DNA from: Cotesia glomerata
Lineage: Eukaryota > Arthropoda > Insecta > Hymenoptera > Braconidae
DNA: 64,000 nucleotides
Assembly: GCF_020080835.1 (NCBI RefSeq)
Contig: NC_058159.1
Span: forward strand, 31,223,525-31,287,524
Direction of reading: 5' to 3'
The notes below the pieces were generated by a model. The model did no database searches and had not been told where the DNA came from. It saw only the letters and a list, made by a program, of their open reading frames with translations. Positions 1 to 11,992 of the stretch are shown here, one piece after another. Both the position numbers and the translations under genes were made by a program. The number at the start of each line of letters is the position of its first letter. Positions within the stretch are counted from its first letter, which is position 1.

Positions 1-40
1 AGCATTGACCCGGGTTCGAGTCTGGCGTACACCAATAAAT
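1..40 (+). other. tRNA-like / SINE-like 3' fragment at window edge
   Basis: The first bases contain a box-B-like GGTTCGAGTCT followed by a short acceptor-like tail ending in ACACCA. The rest of any tRNA or tRNA-derived SINE would lie outside the window, so this is only a fragment. It could be a chance match. Confidence 0.25.
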
Positions 41-610
41 ATTTTTCAATATTTAAGTGTATTATCCTGCTAAGCCGAAAAAATAAAATGAGTTCCAATC
101 TCAAAAGTTTACCCCCTACCGTAGTCGCTCATGACCTTAGTAGTTTATGCGACTTTAAACAAATTAAAAAAAAAAAAAAAAAATAAAAAAAACAAATTTT
201 AATAATTGTTATTTTAAAATTTTCTACCGATTAAAAAAATAAATTGCTTTTGTACGTAAAATTTCGTATGTTTTACTTAAAAATAATTAGATAATAGGAC
301 ATACCAAAAAATTCAATTAAACTTTGTAACTATTGCTATCATATCCACAGCCGAAAAATCTCTAATCAGTGACCTCGAATTTATTTTTAGAGATGACAAT
401 TATCCACATCTATGCTACAACAAAGAACTATTTTATATGCGAAGATTTTAATCAGTATAACTTGTACCACGTAGGCAAAAAATCTAAAAACGGTATAACT
501 CCGTCGAATTTAAAGTTAAGTTTTGTTCTCAGAAGCAATTGTTCTTCTGAGTGATTTAAAACTTCAGTAAAAAGTGAAAATAAATAATAAGAACAATAAA
601 AATATCAAGA
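41..610. other. Non-coding 5' flank of the DUF4803 gene
   Basis: AT-rich DNA without a convincing gene. From about 310 to 610 it resembles 3880-4167, so the tandem duplication took the upstream region along and this stretch probably contains the promoter. At 528-551 there is a short inverted repeat, CTCAGAAG / CTTCTGAG around an 8-base loop, which is degraded in the second copy. Confidence 0.5.
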
Positions 611-3600
611 ATGATATTAAAAGGAATTCTTACCCTTTTAACTATTTTTTATCTCCAAAATGCCGTCATATCAAATTCTCAACAAGTCTTATTTGAAACT
701 ACTGATATAAATTCCATTAAAAAATTTATCGATGAAAACTTCAATGCATCCCGCAGTGATTTTTCGGTTCTTAAAAATTTAACTTGGGATGAAAGAAACA
801 AAAAAGCTGGAGACTTTCATCTGAAAATGACGACGTTACTTGAAAAATTATCAAAAATGAAATCGAGCGATGAACGCTCTGATATTTATCGGTGGGATAA
901 TAAAGTAATAGAAGAATTAAAATCTAATGTGGTAGGTTTTAAGGACCCTATTAATATGTTCAATTTAAATGGTCAACTAAAAATTGTACGCCATTACCTT
1001 AAGGCAATTGAGGATGACGTAAGCCGATTATCCTCACTTTTTTTAACTTCTTCTAAAAGTGACAATAAAGTAAATTACTGTCTGCATGTTTGGGTATTAA
1101 ATTGGTATTTCGTAAATCATTATGATTCCGAATCTCAATTAAAGGAATCGAACACTAATATACTTAAATCTGACAATATTCGCCAAGTCTTTTATGATTT
1201 GATATTGCACTTGTCTGATCTAGAAAAAAGAGTAAGTAAAAATTTTCAAGTTAAAAATTTAATTAAAGAAAAATCAAATAATCATGAAAAGTTTATAATG
1301 ACCATTAAATACTTACACTGTTATTTAATTTATCTATTTTAATTTGTAGGAACAAAATAGATACGATTATTGTAAACAATATCCTTCTTTTCATCAAGGA
1401 CTGTACAATTTATACAGACAAGTTGTAGTTAGAAGTTTCCAAGAGTTTGGTGTGAGATATTTGTCCTTAGTAGGACAGGCAATTTGTGGTACCAGTTTGC
1501 ACTAAATATGTTTATTATTTTATAATATGATTAATTATTTTCAACTTTATTTTATTACTAGATGCACAATCCTATCACGAGGAACTCAAACAGATGGAGG
1601 AAATTTTATCCGATTCATTGAAGACAATAATGGAATCAACCAAAGAAGTTTTGCACAACATGACATATTATATGTATCCGTGTGATCCGACATATTTTGA
1701 AAACAGTAATAATTTACATAAAAAATATTTCTATTACTAAAAGGCAAGTTACTTTTGATAAGATATTAAAGAATTTTAATTTTTGATCCAGTGAATGAAG
1801 AAACAAACCTTGAATTAGAGAAAATGGTGCAGACGGTAATAATTGCAGAAAATGATTTGAGCACCACGCACTCATGCAGCCATAAATGTAACTTAAACTT
1901 AATAAAAGATACTTTAAATAAGACAGAGTGTGATGAATTTCTAGACTGTCAATATAGTTCGCCCGGTTACCAGATCACTAAATTGGTAAATATTAAATGA
2001 AAATAAAGTTAGCCGACTTCTAAAAATTTTTATGACTTTTTTTATTAAACTAAAATTAAAATTTTTGAGAGGTAATATCTATAAATCATGAAAATTCATT
2101 TAGCAGATATTTGATAATTTAAATAATTTTATTAACAAATAAATTATGGCAAAAAAATTAGAAAAAAAAATTGAAATGCAGAAAATTAAAAACCTAATTT
2201 TTTGGATCAAATTTATTTGTTGAAGAAAATTTAAAAATATTCAAGTGATTGCTAACTTTAATGTCATCTATAATTCTGAAATCAGCATTAGAAATCAGAA
2301 ATTAGAAAATTTTGTTTCGTTTTTATAAAAAATCAATTTAAAAAAAATGTACGTGGAATTTTTTTAATTAAAATTTTGTCATAAAAATATAGTGCTTATA
2401 AAAATCTAAAAAATTGACAGATATCAGTTGACTTCAGAATCATTGATATTTTCATTGATTTAATATTCTTCAACAGAAAAATAGCAGCAGACGTTATAGT
2501 TATTTTAACGGTTATGATGGTAAAAAAAAAAAGCTGTATGGTGACCCCGATCGGGATTTCGATAACCGTGAACAACCCTTAGATGTATTTAGTTCATACA
2601 ACTGGAGTATAAGGAAATTCTGTTACTACTGTATTTGTACTTGTGCTATCAAGCCGTCGCGCTCGCCACATGTAATTGCTGCTGTCAGTTTGAGAGATCA
2701 AGTTTCGAATATCGAAAAGAACAAGTGAGTTTATTACAATTATAAATAATGGCACTGAAGTTAATTTGTTAAAAAGTTTTTAAAAACTGACAATTGTCGG
2801 ATAATTTTAGTGTCATTTATAAATATTTTATAAAATGAGCAAGATTATAGAAGATACATTTTGTAGGGCTGTTGTGGGTTTTAAGTTTGTGAAGAAAGAT
2901 GGCATGATTCACATTCAAATCGCAGAAAGTGAAGTTCTACCTCACGGTCATGTTGGATATGAACTGTGGAAGCCATTGGAAGAATTTACTTACAATGAAA
3001 CAACTAAAACATTCTACGTGTTAAAAAATAATGAGTCCCAAATTCCACTTGAGTTCGGAGTTGATTATGCTCGTCCACATGAAATGAACTTGAACAATGT
3101 GATGGCACCAAAGAAGCATGCCATCACAGGAGTCCGCTGGCGATTCGCCGGAGATTCTCTTGAATTTCCCAAACGAAAGCAAGGTCCAATTGAATTACAA
3201 ATTCGAGTAACATCTCTTGATTTTCTGAGAGGAAAATTAATTAATCTCGGTCAATCATCATGGATTACTCCTAAAGAACAATTTCTCACGTAATATATAT
3301 TTATTTACTTTTTCTCAAATTGGTCAGCTTCATTGTTTTAATTTCAATTTCAATTATATTTCAGAGATGAATTGATACTAGAAAACCCAGATAATCCTAG
3401 ATATGCGAGCCGAAGTGATGACTGGATTTTCGGAAATCAACAAGATCCTCAGTACGGGCAATTAAAAATTCATTCGGCTATAACGTCAAATAAATTTGTT
3501 AAATTCCGAGCATCTGATTTGAAAAAAGATGCTGGACAGTCAACTGTGCCATTTTTTGATGGTCGTGAAACTATAATGCATAAAAGTCTTTTGAGTGGAG

Positions 3601-3707
3601 CCGGTCTTGTTCATCGCGGTGTTCCTGGCTCTGGTGGACACATTGCCTTCAAAATTTTCGATTTTGATATGTCGTCTTATTTCAATGTCATCGAAGATAC
3701 TTCATAA
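611..3707 (+). CDS. Secreted DUF4803-type insect protein, seven exons
   Basis: Coding exons are 611-1231, 1350-1488, 1562-1705, 1792-1985, 2477-2724, 2867-3289 and 3365-3707. They sum to 2112 nt, a continuous 703-residue protein with GT/AG at every junction. Residues 1 to about 22 are a hydrophobic signal peptide (MILKGILTLL...), so the product is probably secreted. The middle is helical, with a cysteine cluster near CYYCICTC. The C-terminal half (AVVGFKFVKKDGMIHIQI..., then a GVRWRFAG stretch) matches, from memory, the 'VVTGVRFVKKNRVIHLQ' style of DUF4803 proteins, an insect family of unknown biochemical role. The ATG at 2835 is not the real start, because the frame joins the upstream exons at 2867. 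A degraded tandem copy follows directly. The exon structure is well supported. The family name is recalled, not searched. Confidence 0.75.
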
Positions 3708-3879
3708 TCATTATTAGATTAATTTACAAGCACGTCTAAATAGAGTTATCGATAAAAAAACAAGTGTTGGAAACTGACGTTGAATGGTAAGAAAAATATA
3801 AAAAAAAATTTCATAAAGATTAAATAATTGTTATTATTAATTTCAAAATAAATAAATATTGAAGCATCCCAAAAAATCT
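3708..3879. other. Spacer between the DUF4803 gene and its copy
   Basis: Short AT-rich 3' flank. A CAAAATAAATAAAT run near 3845-3858 offers polyadenylation signals for the upstream gene. Nothing else is seen. Confidence 0.4.
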
Positions 3880-4663
3880 AATTAATTATTGTAACCATTG
3901 TCATCGCACCCACGGCCTAAAATTCGGTAACCAGTGGCCTTCGAATTTATTTATAGTGATGACTTCTATCCACACTTCTATTATAACAGAGACCTATTTC
4001 CTATGACAAAGTTTTTGATCAGTATAACTTGGACTACGTAGACTAAAAATCTAAAAAAAACAGAATAACTGCGTCGAAGTTAAAGTTAAGTTTTGTTCTC
4101 TAAAACAATTGTCTAAAACTTCTGTAGGGTGTGAAAATAAATAATAAGAACAAGTAAAATATCAAGAATGATATTAAAGGGAATTCTTTCCCTTTTAACT
4201 ATTTTTTATCTCCAAAATCGAGTCATATTAGATTCTCAACAAGTCTTATTTGAACCTACTAATACAAATTCTATTAAAAAATTTATCGATGAAAACTATA
4301 ATGCATCGCGCAGAGATTTTTCAGTTTGAAAATTTGACTTGGGATGAAAAAAACAAAACTGCTGGAGACTTTTACCTGAAAATGACAACATTGCTTGAAA
4401 AATTATCAAAAATGAAATCGAGTTATGAACACTCTGATCTTTATTGGTGGGATAATGTAGTATGAAGAGAATTAAAACCTAATGTGGTAGGTTATAAGAA
4501 CCCTATAAATATTTTCTATTTAAATGGTCAACTAAAAACTGTACGCAAGGCAATTGAGTATGACGTAAGCCGGTTATCCTCACTTTTTTTAACTTTTTCT
4601 CCAAATACCAGGAACGCAAATTACTGTATGCATGCTTGGGCATTAAATTGGTATTCCGTAAAT

Positions 4664-6043
4664 ACTCGTTGACAAAATAATAAATTTAGGCATACCCGAA
4701 CTATTAGCTAACTTGATGATTTCTTACCTAACAAATAGAAAAAACATTGTATTTTATAATGGTTTTCTATCTCCAGTCTTTTACTCAACATCAGGAGTAC
4801 CTCAAGGATCCAATCTTGGACCACTATTATTTATTATCTTTGTCAACGATGTTGGATCGTTACTATCAGTGCACTTGGATTTATTTGCTGATGACGCAAA
4901 ATTATATCACTCTATAAATAGTGCATGTGACTGTACTGTTCTGCAGGATAACCTGGTTACATTTGCGGAATGGTGCAGTAGCAATAAACTGTTATTAAAT
5001 CGAACTAAGTGCAAGATAATAACGTTTCACAAGTCTAAAAACCCTATCATATACGACTATTCCATAGATGGGACGATTCTGGACAGAGTCTCCATAGTAA
5101 ATGATCTTGGAATAACATTTGACTCTCAACTTACGTTCACTGATCACTATACTAACATTATAAGATCGTCTATGAGAACACTGGGTTTTATCATACGTAC
5201 TACTAAAAAATTTAAGAACTATAATGTTGTCAAAGCCCTGTATGTTGCACTTGTTAGGCCTAAACTCGAGTACTCATCAGTAGTATGGTCACCAACATAT
5301 AAGATCCATACTAACAACATTGAGAAAATACAGCGTAAATTCCTTAAATATTTCTCATTTAAAAAGTTTGGCATATACCCGGACCGTGGATATGATTATC
5401 TTACCATGTGTGTGGATGCGAACTTACTGACTCTTGAAGAGCGCAGAATTTGTGCATCAATATTATTAGTATCCGGACTACTATCCAATGAAATTGATTG
5501 TCCCAGATTTCTGGAACGGATTCCAATATTAGTACCGCAAAGATGCTTAAGATCTGATCAGCCTTTCTATCCACCTCGGCAGAGGAGCAACTTCATCCTT
5601 ACATCACCTATTAATAGACTGATTAACGCCTGTAATTATATAGTTCAACAGAATAGTGATATTGACCTGCTTGGCTATCAAACGCGCTGCAGCGCCAATG
5701 TTCTAGCATCCATCATAATTAACTCTAGACAATTAAATTAGCAAAAGCATATGATCATGCTCCACTGCCTTAATAATAATTATATTTATTGTATTGAGCT
5801 TATATATACTATCTTATTGTAATAATAAGTATAAATATGCGAATATTTTATTATATAAATCAAATTTAAACACCTGTACTTTTAGTTAATAGTTTTAAAA
5901 ATATGTTTCTTTTATAATTGCTCATTGCAACATGTGTAATATACCTTCTAAAATACATTAATGTATCTTTTTGTATCCTCATAATTGGCCATACAGGCTG
6001 TCAGGATTTATTAATAAAGAAAATAAAATAAATAAAATAAAAT
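4664..6043 (+). mobile_element. 5'-truncated LINE (Jockey/CR1-like) inserted in the pseudogene
   Basis: An open frame from about 4672 to 5741 encodes the C-terminal part of a non-LTR retrotransposon reverse transcriptase. It carries GVPQGS..GPLLF, the catalytic LFADDAKLY block, and later VALVRPKLEYSSVVWSP. Endonuclease and N-terminal RT are missing, as expected from incomplete reverse transcription. The 3' end is an (A)ATAAA simple repeat at about 6017-6043. Pseudogene exon 1 resumes directly after it, with a possible short target duplication of TAAAT. The frame is intact and long, so insertion looks fairly recent. The exact clade cannot be fixed by eye. Confidence 0.8.
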
Positions 6044-6649
6044 AAATCATTATAATTTCGAATCTAAATTAGAGGAATCGTACACTAATATACTTGAATT
6101 TGACAATATTCGCCAAGTCTTTTATGATTTAATATTGCACTTGTCTAATGGAGAAAAAAGTGTAAGTTAAAAATGTAATTAAAAAAAAAGGAAAATAATC
6201 ATAAATCGTAAATATTTAAACGGTTATTTCATTAATCTATTTTAATTTGTAGGAAAAAAATGAATTTGAGTATTGTAAACAATATTCTTCTTTCCATCAA
6301 GGTCTGTATAATGTACACAGACAAGTTGTAATTAAAAGTTTTCAAGAGTTTAGTGTGCGATATTTCTCTTTAATGGGACAGGCAATTTGTGGTACCAGTT
6401 TATACTAATTATTTTGATTATATTTTATTACATGATTAATTATTTTCAACTTCATTTAAGCACTAGATTCACAAGGCTATATGTGGGAACTCAAACGGAT
6501 GGAGGAAAACTTATTCAATTCATTGAAAACAATAATGGAGTTAACCAGGGAAGTTTTGAACAACACGACATATTATATGTATCCGTGTGATCCGTCATAT
6601 TTTGACAGCTGTAATAATTTACATAAAAAATATTTCTATAACTAAAAGG

Positions 6650-6695
6650 CTACTCTCTAAACATGAATTAGTGAAAATTCATGTTTAGAGAGTAG
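6650..6695. repeat. Perfect 19-bp-arm hairpin inserted in the pseudogene
   Basis: The arms at 6650-6668 and 6677-6695 are exact reverse complements (CTACTCTCTAAACATGAAT), separated by 8 nt. The intact gene lacks the segment at the matching intron position (about 1743), so it was gained in this copy. Confidence 0.75.
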
Positions 6696-6824
6696 TAACT
6701 TAATAAAATATTGAAGATGTTTAATTTTAGATGATGATAATTGCAGAAAAGGATTTGAGCAGCACGCAATCTTGCAGCCATAACTGTAACTTGAAGTTAA
6801 TTAAAGATACTTCAAATAAGACAA

Positions 6825-7940
6825 CCCTCGCAGTTTCGGAATTACTATGAAATCACAGTGAATTCACAGTGAAATCGTCTTCACCGTAAATCTACTGTGG
6901 GTTCACGGTAATTTCATAGTGAATTCACAGTGATTTTGTGCCATTTCGTCACTATGGTTTAGTGGTGGTATCACTGTAGATTCATGGTAGTCTCACAGAG
7001 ATAACACCGTGAGTTCACAATAGTTCCACAGTGAATTCATAGTAATTTCACTGTGATTTCACATCATTTTACCATGATTTAACCGTGACTTCAGAATGAT
7101 CTGATAGTTGTAACACCGTTAGTTCATGATAGAGTTTCACTGTGAATTCATAGTAATTTCACTGTGAACTCATTGGGTCCGGGGTAAGAAAATTGTATAT
7201 GATTAATATATAATTACATCTAATTTAAATATAATTATGTATAATGGTTTTTGTGATTATATATAATCATGTATAATTATATATATAACTATATATAATC
7301 ATGTATAATTATACATAATTATATGTAATGGTTTTTTAGCGATTTCGAATAATTATATATGATTAATATATAATTATATGTAATAATATGAGATGGTTTT
7401 TGCAATTTCGAAAAAAATTATTTATGATTTATATATAATTATATGTAAAAAAAAAAAAAATAGTCATTTATATAACATATGCAGGACTTGTAGTTCACAC
7501 GAACATATTTTCTCGCGATGTTCTCTTAGGTCAATTGGTAGCAAGTCAGTCTTCCGAGTATGAGGTTCGCGGTTCGATTCCTGCTCCCGACAGATATTTT
7601 TTTTTTTTCATGGAAATAATTATATACAATTATTTTACCCCGGTGAATTCACTGTGAATTCACCATAAATTCACTATTAGTTCATTGTGCATTCACCGTA
7701 AATTCACTGTGGATTCATTGTGAATTCACCGTAGATTCACTGTGGATTCATTGTAAATTCACAGTGGTACCACTCTAAACTCACAGCATTACCACTGTGA
7801 GATGACCATAAAACTACAGTAACCGAATGGCACAAAATTATGGTGATTTCACCGTAATTTCATCATGGTCGCACTATCTTTTTACTATAATCTCACTAAA
7901 ATTTCACTGTGATTTTACAGTGATTCCGAAACCGCGAGGG
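6825..7940. mobile_element. 1.1-kb TIR DNA element with GTGAATTCAC-type subrepeats
   Basis: The element starts CCCTCGCAGTTTCGGAAT and ends with the near-exact inverse ATTCCGAAACCGCGAGGG. It interrupts exon 4 of the DUF4803 pseudogene, so both borders are defined. The two subterminal 330-bp zones are packed with variants of ATTCACAGTGAATTCAC in both orientations. The core holds TATAATTATATGTAATGG-type AT repeats and a tRNA-like segment. It has no transposase frame, so it is non-autonomous. The superfamily is unclear. The target duplication appears to be 2 bp (AA), which is uncertain. Confidence 0.8.
7519..7592 (+). ncRNA. tRNA-like sequence inside the TIR element
   Basis: A D-arm-like TTAGGTCAATTGGTAGCA and a canonical box B GGTTCGATTCC sit at tRNA spacing, followed by CCCGACA and a T run from about 7597 that could end RNA polymerase III transcription. 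The anticodon arm pairs poorly. This is probably a tRNA pseudogene or SINE head carried by the element rather than a working tRNA. Confidence 0.45.
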
Positions 7941-8229
7941 AAAGTGTGATGAATTTCTGGACTGTCACTATAGTACGCCTGGTTACCAGATCACTGAATT
8001 GGTAAGTGTTATAAAATTTTTTAAAAGAGATAATATCTATAAATATCCGCTAGAGGGCCGCTATATTGACACGTGTTTATTTTTATTTTTATTTTTATTG
8101 CTCTGTTTTATTATTAATTGTTGTCATCAAAATACAACAATTAATTGCAAAATTGTGCAGTGGTAAACTTTAACAATATACAATTGTAATATTATTTTCA
8201 CTCAAATTCGGTACTTAAAAATAATAAAA

Positions 8230-8890
8230 ATGCCACCTAAAAAGCAAGCCACGCAATGTGTCTGTAATAGCTGCTCTAAAATTATACGAGAAAATAGCTC
8301 TAGTGTACAGTGCTCAACATGTAGAAATTGGACCCGTGCAAATTGCACCGGTCTCTCCTCCGAGGATTTCAGAAAAATTGCTAGTGATATCAAGAAAAAC
8401 AAAACCGCATGGAAGTGTGACCGCTGTAAATCTGAGGTTAGTGTCGTGCTCGAAAAAAGACTTATCAAGTACGGACTCCGATTATGAGGACAGTGACAAC
8501 GATAGCGGTAATACAAATGATATTAAACAAATGCTAGAACAATATTTTAAGGATTTTAATGAGTTTAAAAAATCCCAAGCCAAATCCCAAGCCAAGTTAG
8601 AAGCTAAATTTGACAATTTCAAGGCCTCAGTCGAGGACAACCTAACTGGAATCAGAGCCGAGGTAAGCAAGTTGTCCAAGCAAAATGTGTCACTAACAAA
8701 AAAATGTGCACAATTTGATAGTAGAATAAATACTGTAGAAGATAAGCTAAACTCGTTTGCCGTAACCGCAGACTCCCCAGAAGAGGTTATTGCAGAGATG
8801 AACGAGCGTAAAAGACGTGAATCTAACGTAATAGCTTTGAATATCGCTGAATCAAAAAAAAAAAGATGGAAAAGATCGCCTAGAAGATGA
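8230..8890 (+). pseudogene. LINE ORF1: PHD finger plus coiled coil, frameshifted
   Basis: Frame 1 (8230-8487) encodes CNSC..CSTC..W...C..C, a PHD-type Cys-rich zinc finger ending WKCDRCKSE. Near 8440-8465 the reading frame shifts, and an acidic linker (STDSDYEDSDND) leads into a long coiled coil and a KRRESNVIALNI motif typical of LINE ORF1 proteins. The frame breaks again around 8860 in an A-run. In a live element this would be the RNA-binding ORF1 protein of the retrotransposition particle. Confidence 0.7.
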
Positions 8891-9249
8891 TAAGAACCAA
8901 ATTGCAACAGTATTACCCCAGGCTGGTGGATGAAATCCCCAAATTCAAAGTTTCGTCGGTTAGGTCGACCAACTGTAGAGCCGCATTCGACCTCTGCTAA
9001 TTAATACTGGCTCAGCTGTTACTGCTAAGCACATTCTGAAGTCAAAAACTCCAACAACAGGTAATACTAACATCTCGTTTAAATCCGACCTAACTCCATC
9101 GCAACAGTCGTACCTTAATAAACTCCGCACTGAACTCGATGAGTTCACTAAAAATGGCAACACAACGAAGACAATTAAATATGTTAATGGTACTCCAAGA
9201 ATCGTGAACAAAAATTTTCGCACGCTCTCAGAAAAGGGTAAATTTAAAG

Positions 9250-11513
9250 CACCTGCAACTCTACTATCAGAACATTGAGAGGTCTAAGAACAAAAGCTGA
9301 GCAGCTTCCAGGCTGCCACAGCAACTAGTCTGTTTGATATTATCTGTGTCACTGAGTCCTGGCTGCATAGCTCCATACTTGATGGGGAACTAGTTGACCA
9401 AGTTTACTCTGTTTTTCAGAAAAAGACAGGGACCCTGCTGTGAGTGAACGTGGTGGCGGTGTTTTTATCGCAACCAAGCGCTCCATTCAGGCAGAGCCTA
9501 TCTCAACAGAAGATACCAAGCTGGAACAAATTTTTTATCAAAGTCCCAGGCCTTCACAGTAACACTATCATTGGATGTGTCTACTTTCCACCACACTCTA
9601 CTCTCGACAATTACCAGACGCATCTCGATACACTTCTTGACATTTAAGGCAAGCATATAGATGCAAAAACTTATGATATTAGGTGATTACAATTTGCCGA
9701 CCAGTACTCCACGTGCTGATTGTGAAAAAGCTGGTATCCGAAGGTTTCAGCTCTTCTTGAATGCCGGCAGTTTAACAACACCGCAAATGACAACTTTAAC
9801 CTGCTGGACCTCTGTTTTAGCGACCTTGAATTGTCTCTGGATAAAACACTTGCATTGACTACTGAGGATAAATATCATCCAGCTCTTGACATCAACGTTG
9901 ATTTCGCACCAAGCCTCAAATCAGATAATTTCCCATACCTAGCATTCAAAGGAGCTGATTATGTCAGCCTCAACACCTTTTTCTTCGAACAAATTGGTCA
10001 GACCTTTATAAAATAGACCTAATAGATGACAAACTCACGTGGTTCTACAACAAAATGCAAGAAGGTATTGATCAATTTGTCCCAGTGCACAAGTGCAAGA
10101 AAGATAATTTCCCTTGCTGGTTCTCCAATGAACTAAAAGAAAGAATACGACTGAAAAAGGCAGCTCATGCTAGGTACAAGAAATGGAAAAGCCAAATCAA
10201 TTACAGGAATTTCAGCCTCCTGAGATCTGACTGTAAGAAATTGAGCTTAAGGTGCTATAAAAGCTATGTGTCAACCGTCGTAGAATCTATGGTCAGTCTG
10301 ATCCGAATTGCTTCTGGAAATTCATTAAAAATAAAAGACGCAACAATTCAGACATTCCGTCGAATGTGTTCTGGGATGACCTATCAGCTGACACTGGTGC
10401 AGATATAACCAATCTATTTGCATCCTATTTCGAAAGTGTTTACATCCCTGCTACAAGTGATAATGAATATTCTGAAATCGACCTCGACGAGCAGAAGGCC
10501 GACCTGAATGACTTTGAGGCCACCTTCGATAACGTATACAAGCAACTGATGAGCCTGAACCCTAAGAAAGGAGCTGGTCCGGATGGGATTCCTAATATCT
10601 TCCTCAGGAACTGTGCTACCGGACTCTGTGAGCCCATAACTCACATCTTCGACAAATCATTACAGCTTGGGACATTCCCAACAGACTGGAAAGTCTCATT
10701 CGTCAGCCCAATACACAAGGATGGCCCTAGATCATCTGTCTCCAACTACAGACCCGTATGTATTCAATCAGCACAAACAACAAACTTGACTTGAATGTCA
10801 AAAAATGTGCAGTGATAGCCTTCACACGTGCTCATACCCAGGTGCCCACCAGCTATCTCCTGAATGGCGTCGCGATCGAACATGTAGACTGCATCAAAGA
10901 CCTTGGTGTCTTAATTGACAACAAGCTTATGTTCACCAAACATGTAGACAAAATCACACTCCAAGCCCTCAAAATCCTAGGCCTTGTCACAAGAACATGT
11001 AGAGACTTCAACTACCCGCATACTACGGTTAACCTATACCTTACTCTAGTTCTGCCGATTTTGGAATACTGTTCGGTCATCTGGTCACCTTACACTGATA
11101 TCTTAACCAAGCAGCTTGAGAGAATTCAAGACAAGCTATGTAAATATCTCTCAAATACATGCTGGTCGCGAGCTAATGCCTCCACTTTAGATGATCTTCG
11201 CAAGCACTTCAAATTAAACAATTTGACTAATCGTCGTCAGGTCGCCGACATGGCTTTTTTTTACAAGGTGGTCAATGGAATCATTGACGCCCCGGACATC
11301 TGCAGCAGCTTCGAATTTGCGTCTGCCAACATAATGTTGAGGCACAAAAGGTTACTGAAAACTACTAAGTCTTCGAAAAGCTATGTGGTGAATGGACCTC
11401 ATGACAGAATAGTAAACCTGGTTAATAAATTAAATGGCGAAGTGGAATTCTACGGTGGTACCTTCAGTGCTTTTAAGTCAAACATTAAAAAACAGTTGCT
11501 TATGTACACATAA
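9250..11513 (+). pseudogene. LINE ORF2 remnant: endonuclease and reverse transcriptase
   Basis: Endonuclease pieces are visible: GGVFIATKRS near 9450 in a shifted frame, the IGCVYFPP strand at 9570-9600, and ILGDYNLP at 9673-9696. RT pieces include LNPKKGAGPDGIP near 10554 and PIHKD..S.VSNYRPV ending near 10757. The text then jumps to DLNVKKCAVIAF near 10790, omitting the region that should hold the GxPQGS and FADD motifs. From there to 11513 the RT C-terminal domain is open (LPILEYCSVIWSP). Confidence 0.7.
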
Positions 11514-11660
11514 ACTACACAAAATTTTCTTTTTCTCGTTCTCTGCTTCAACTTAAATCATAATTTAATTTTCTTTAATTTATGTTAGTTAATTTTAAAT
11601 AATCTTTTTTATGTATATTGCCGATAGGCGTATGTTGATTAATAAATAATAAAAATAATA

Positions 11661-11992
11661 TATGGAGTAATATACAACCATGCAGTGATTATATATAGCT
11701 CCATATACAATTATGTATAAGTAAGATATATAATCATGTTACATGATTAGGGAAATGGGAATTGAATATGAGGTTATATATAGTCATATATAATTATATA
11801 TGATTATATATGGAGCAATATACAGCCAAGCAAATTATATATAGTTCCGCCATATATAATTGCCATATATGACTATATATGGAGCAATAACCACAGCCAG
11901 GCAAAATTATACATAGTTCCTTATATAATTATATATAATCATACATGATTATATATGGAATTGTATGGGTGAGATCATATAATAATTATATA
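11661..11992. repeat. AT-rich degenerate repeat block
   Basis: Diverged repeats of the type ATATATGGAGCAATATACA and TATATATAATCATATA, similar in style to the core of the TIR element at 7190-7450. No coding potential is seen. Confidence 0.5.

Larger units (their letters stand above)
3880..8040 (+). pseudogene. Degraded tandem copy of the DUF4803 gene
   Basis: This stretch resembles 310-2040: the upstream region, the ATG at 4168, exon 1 (4168-4665 and 6044-6160), exon 2 (about 6253-6390), exon 3 (about 6468-6605) and exon 4 (about 6730-6824 and 7941-7999). It is broken in several ways. A 2-nt deletion near 4327 creates a TGA, a second in-frame break follows around 4462, and 9 nt are lost near 4545. 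Exon 1 is split by a LINE (4664-6043) and exon 4 by a terminal-inverted-repeat element (6825-7940). Homology stops in intron 4, where a second LINE begins, and no counterpart of exons 5-7 is seen. It is too damaged to make the family protein. Confidence 0.85.
8041..11660 (+). mobile_element. Decayed LINE with PHD-finger ORF1 and deleted RT core
   Basis: A nearly full-length non-LTR element lying in intron 4 of the DUF4803 pseudogene. In order it has a 5' UTR (8041-8229), ORF1 with a PHD-like zinc finger, endonuclease remnants (about 9250-9950), an RT N-terminal part, and an RT C-terminal part ending at 11513. The 3' end is AATAAATAATAAAAATAATA near 11640. ORF1 with a PHD finger is known for CR1-like and related LINEs. 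Several frameshifts and a deletion of the RT active site make it inactive. Confidence 0.8.

Noticed and set aside
2835..3293. Separate 152-residue gene starting at ATG 2835
   Set aside because: A splice acceptor inside it (TTTTGTAG at 2866) joins in phase to the upstream exon ending 2724, and the protein family is continuous across that junction.
4713..5741. Long intact frame as a host gene
   Set aside because: It carries GVPQGS and FADD motifs of a LINE reverse transcriptase, is 5'-truncated and ends in an ATAAA repeat.
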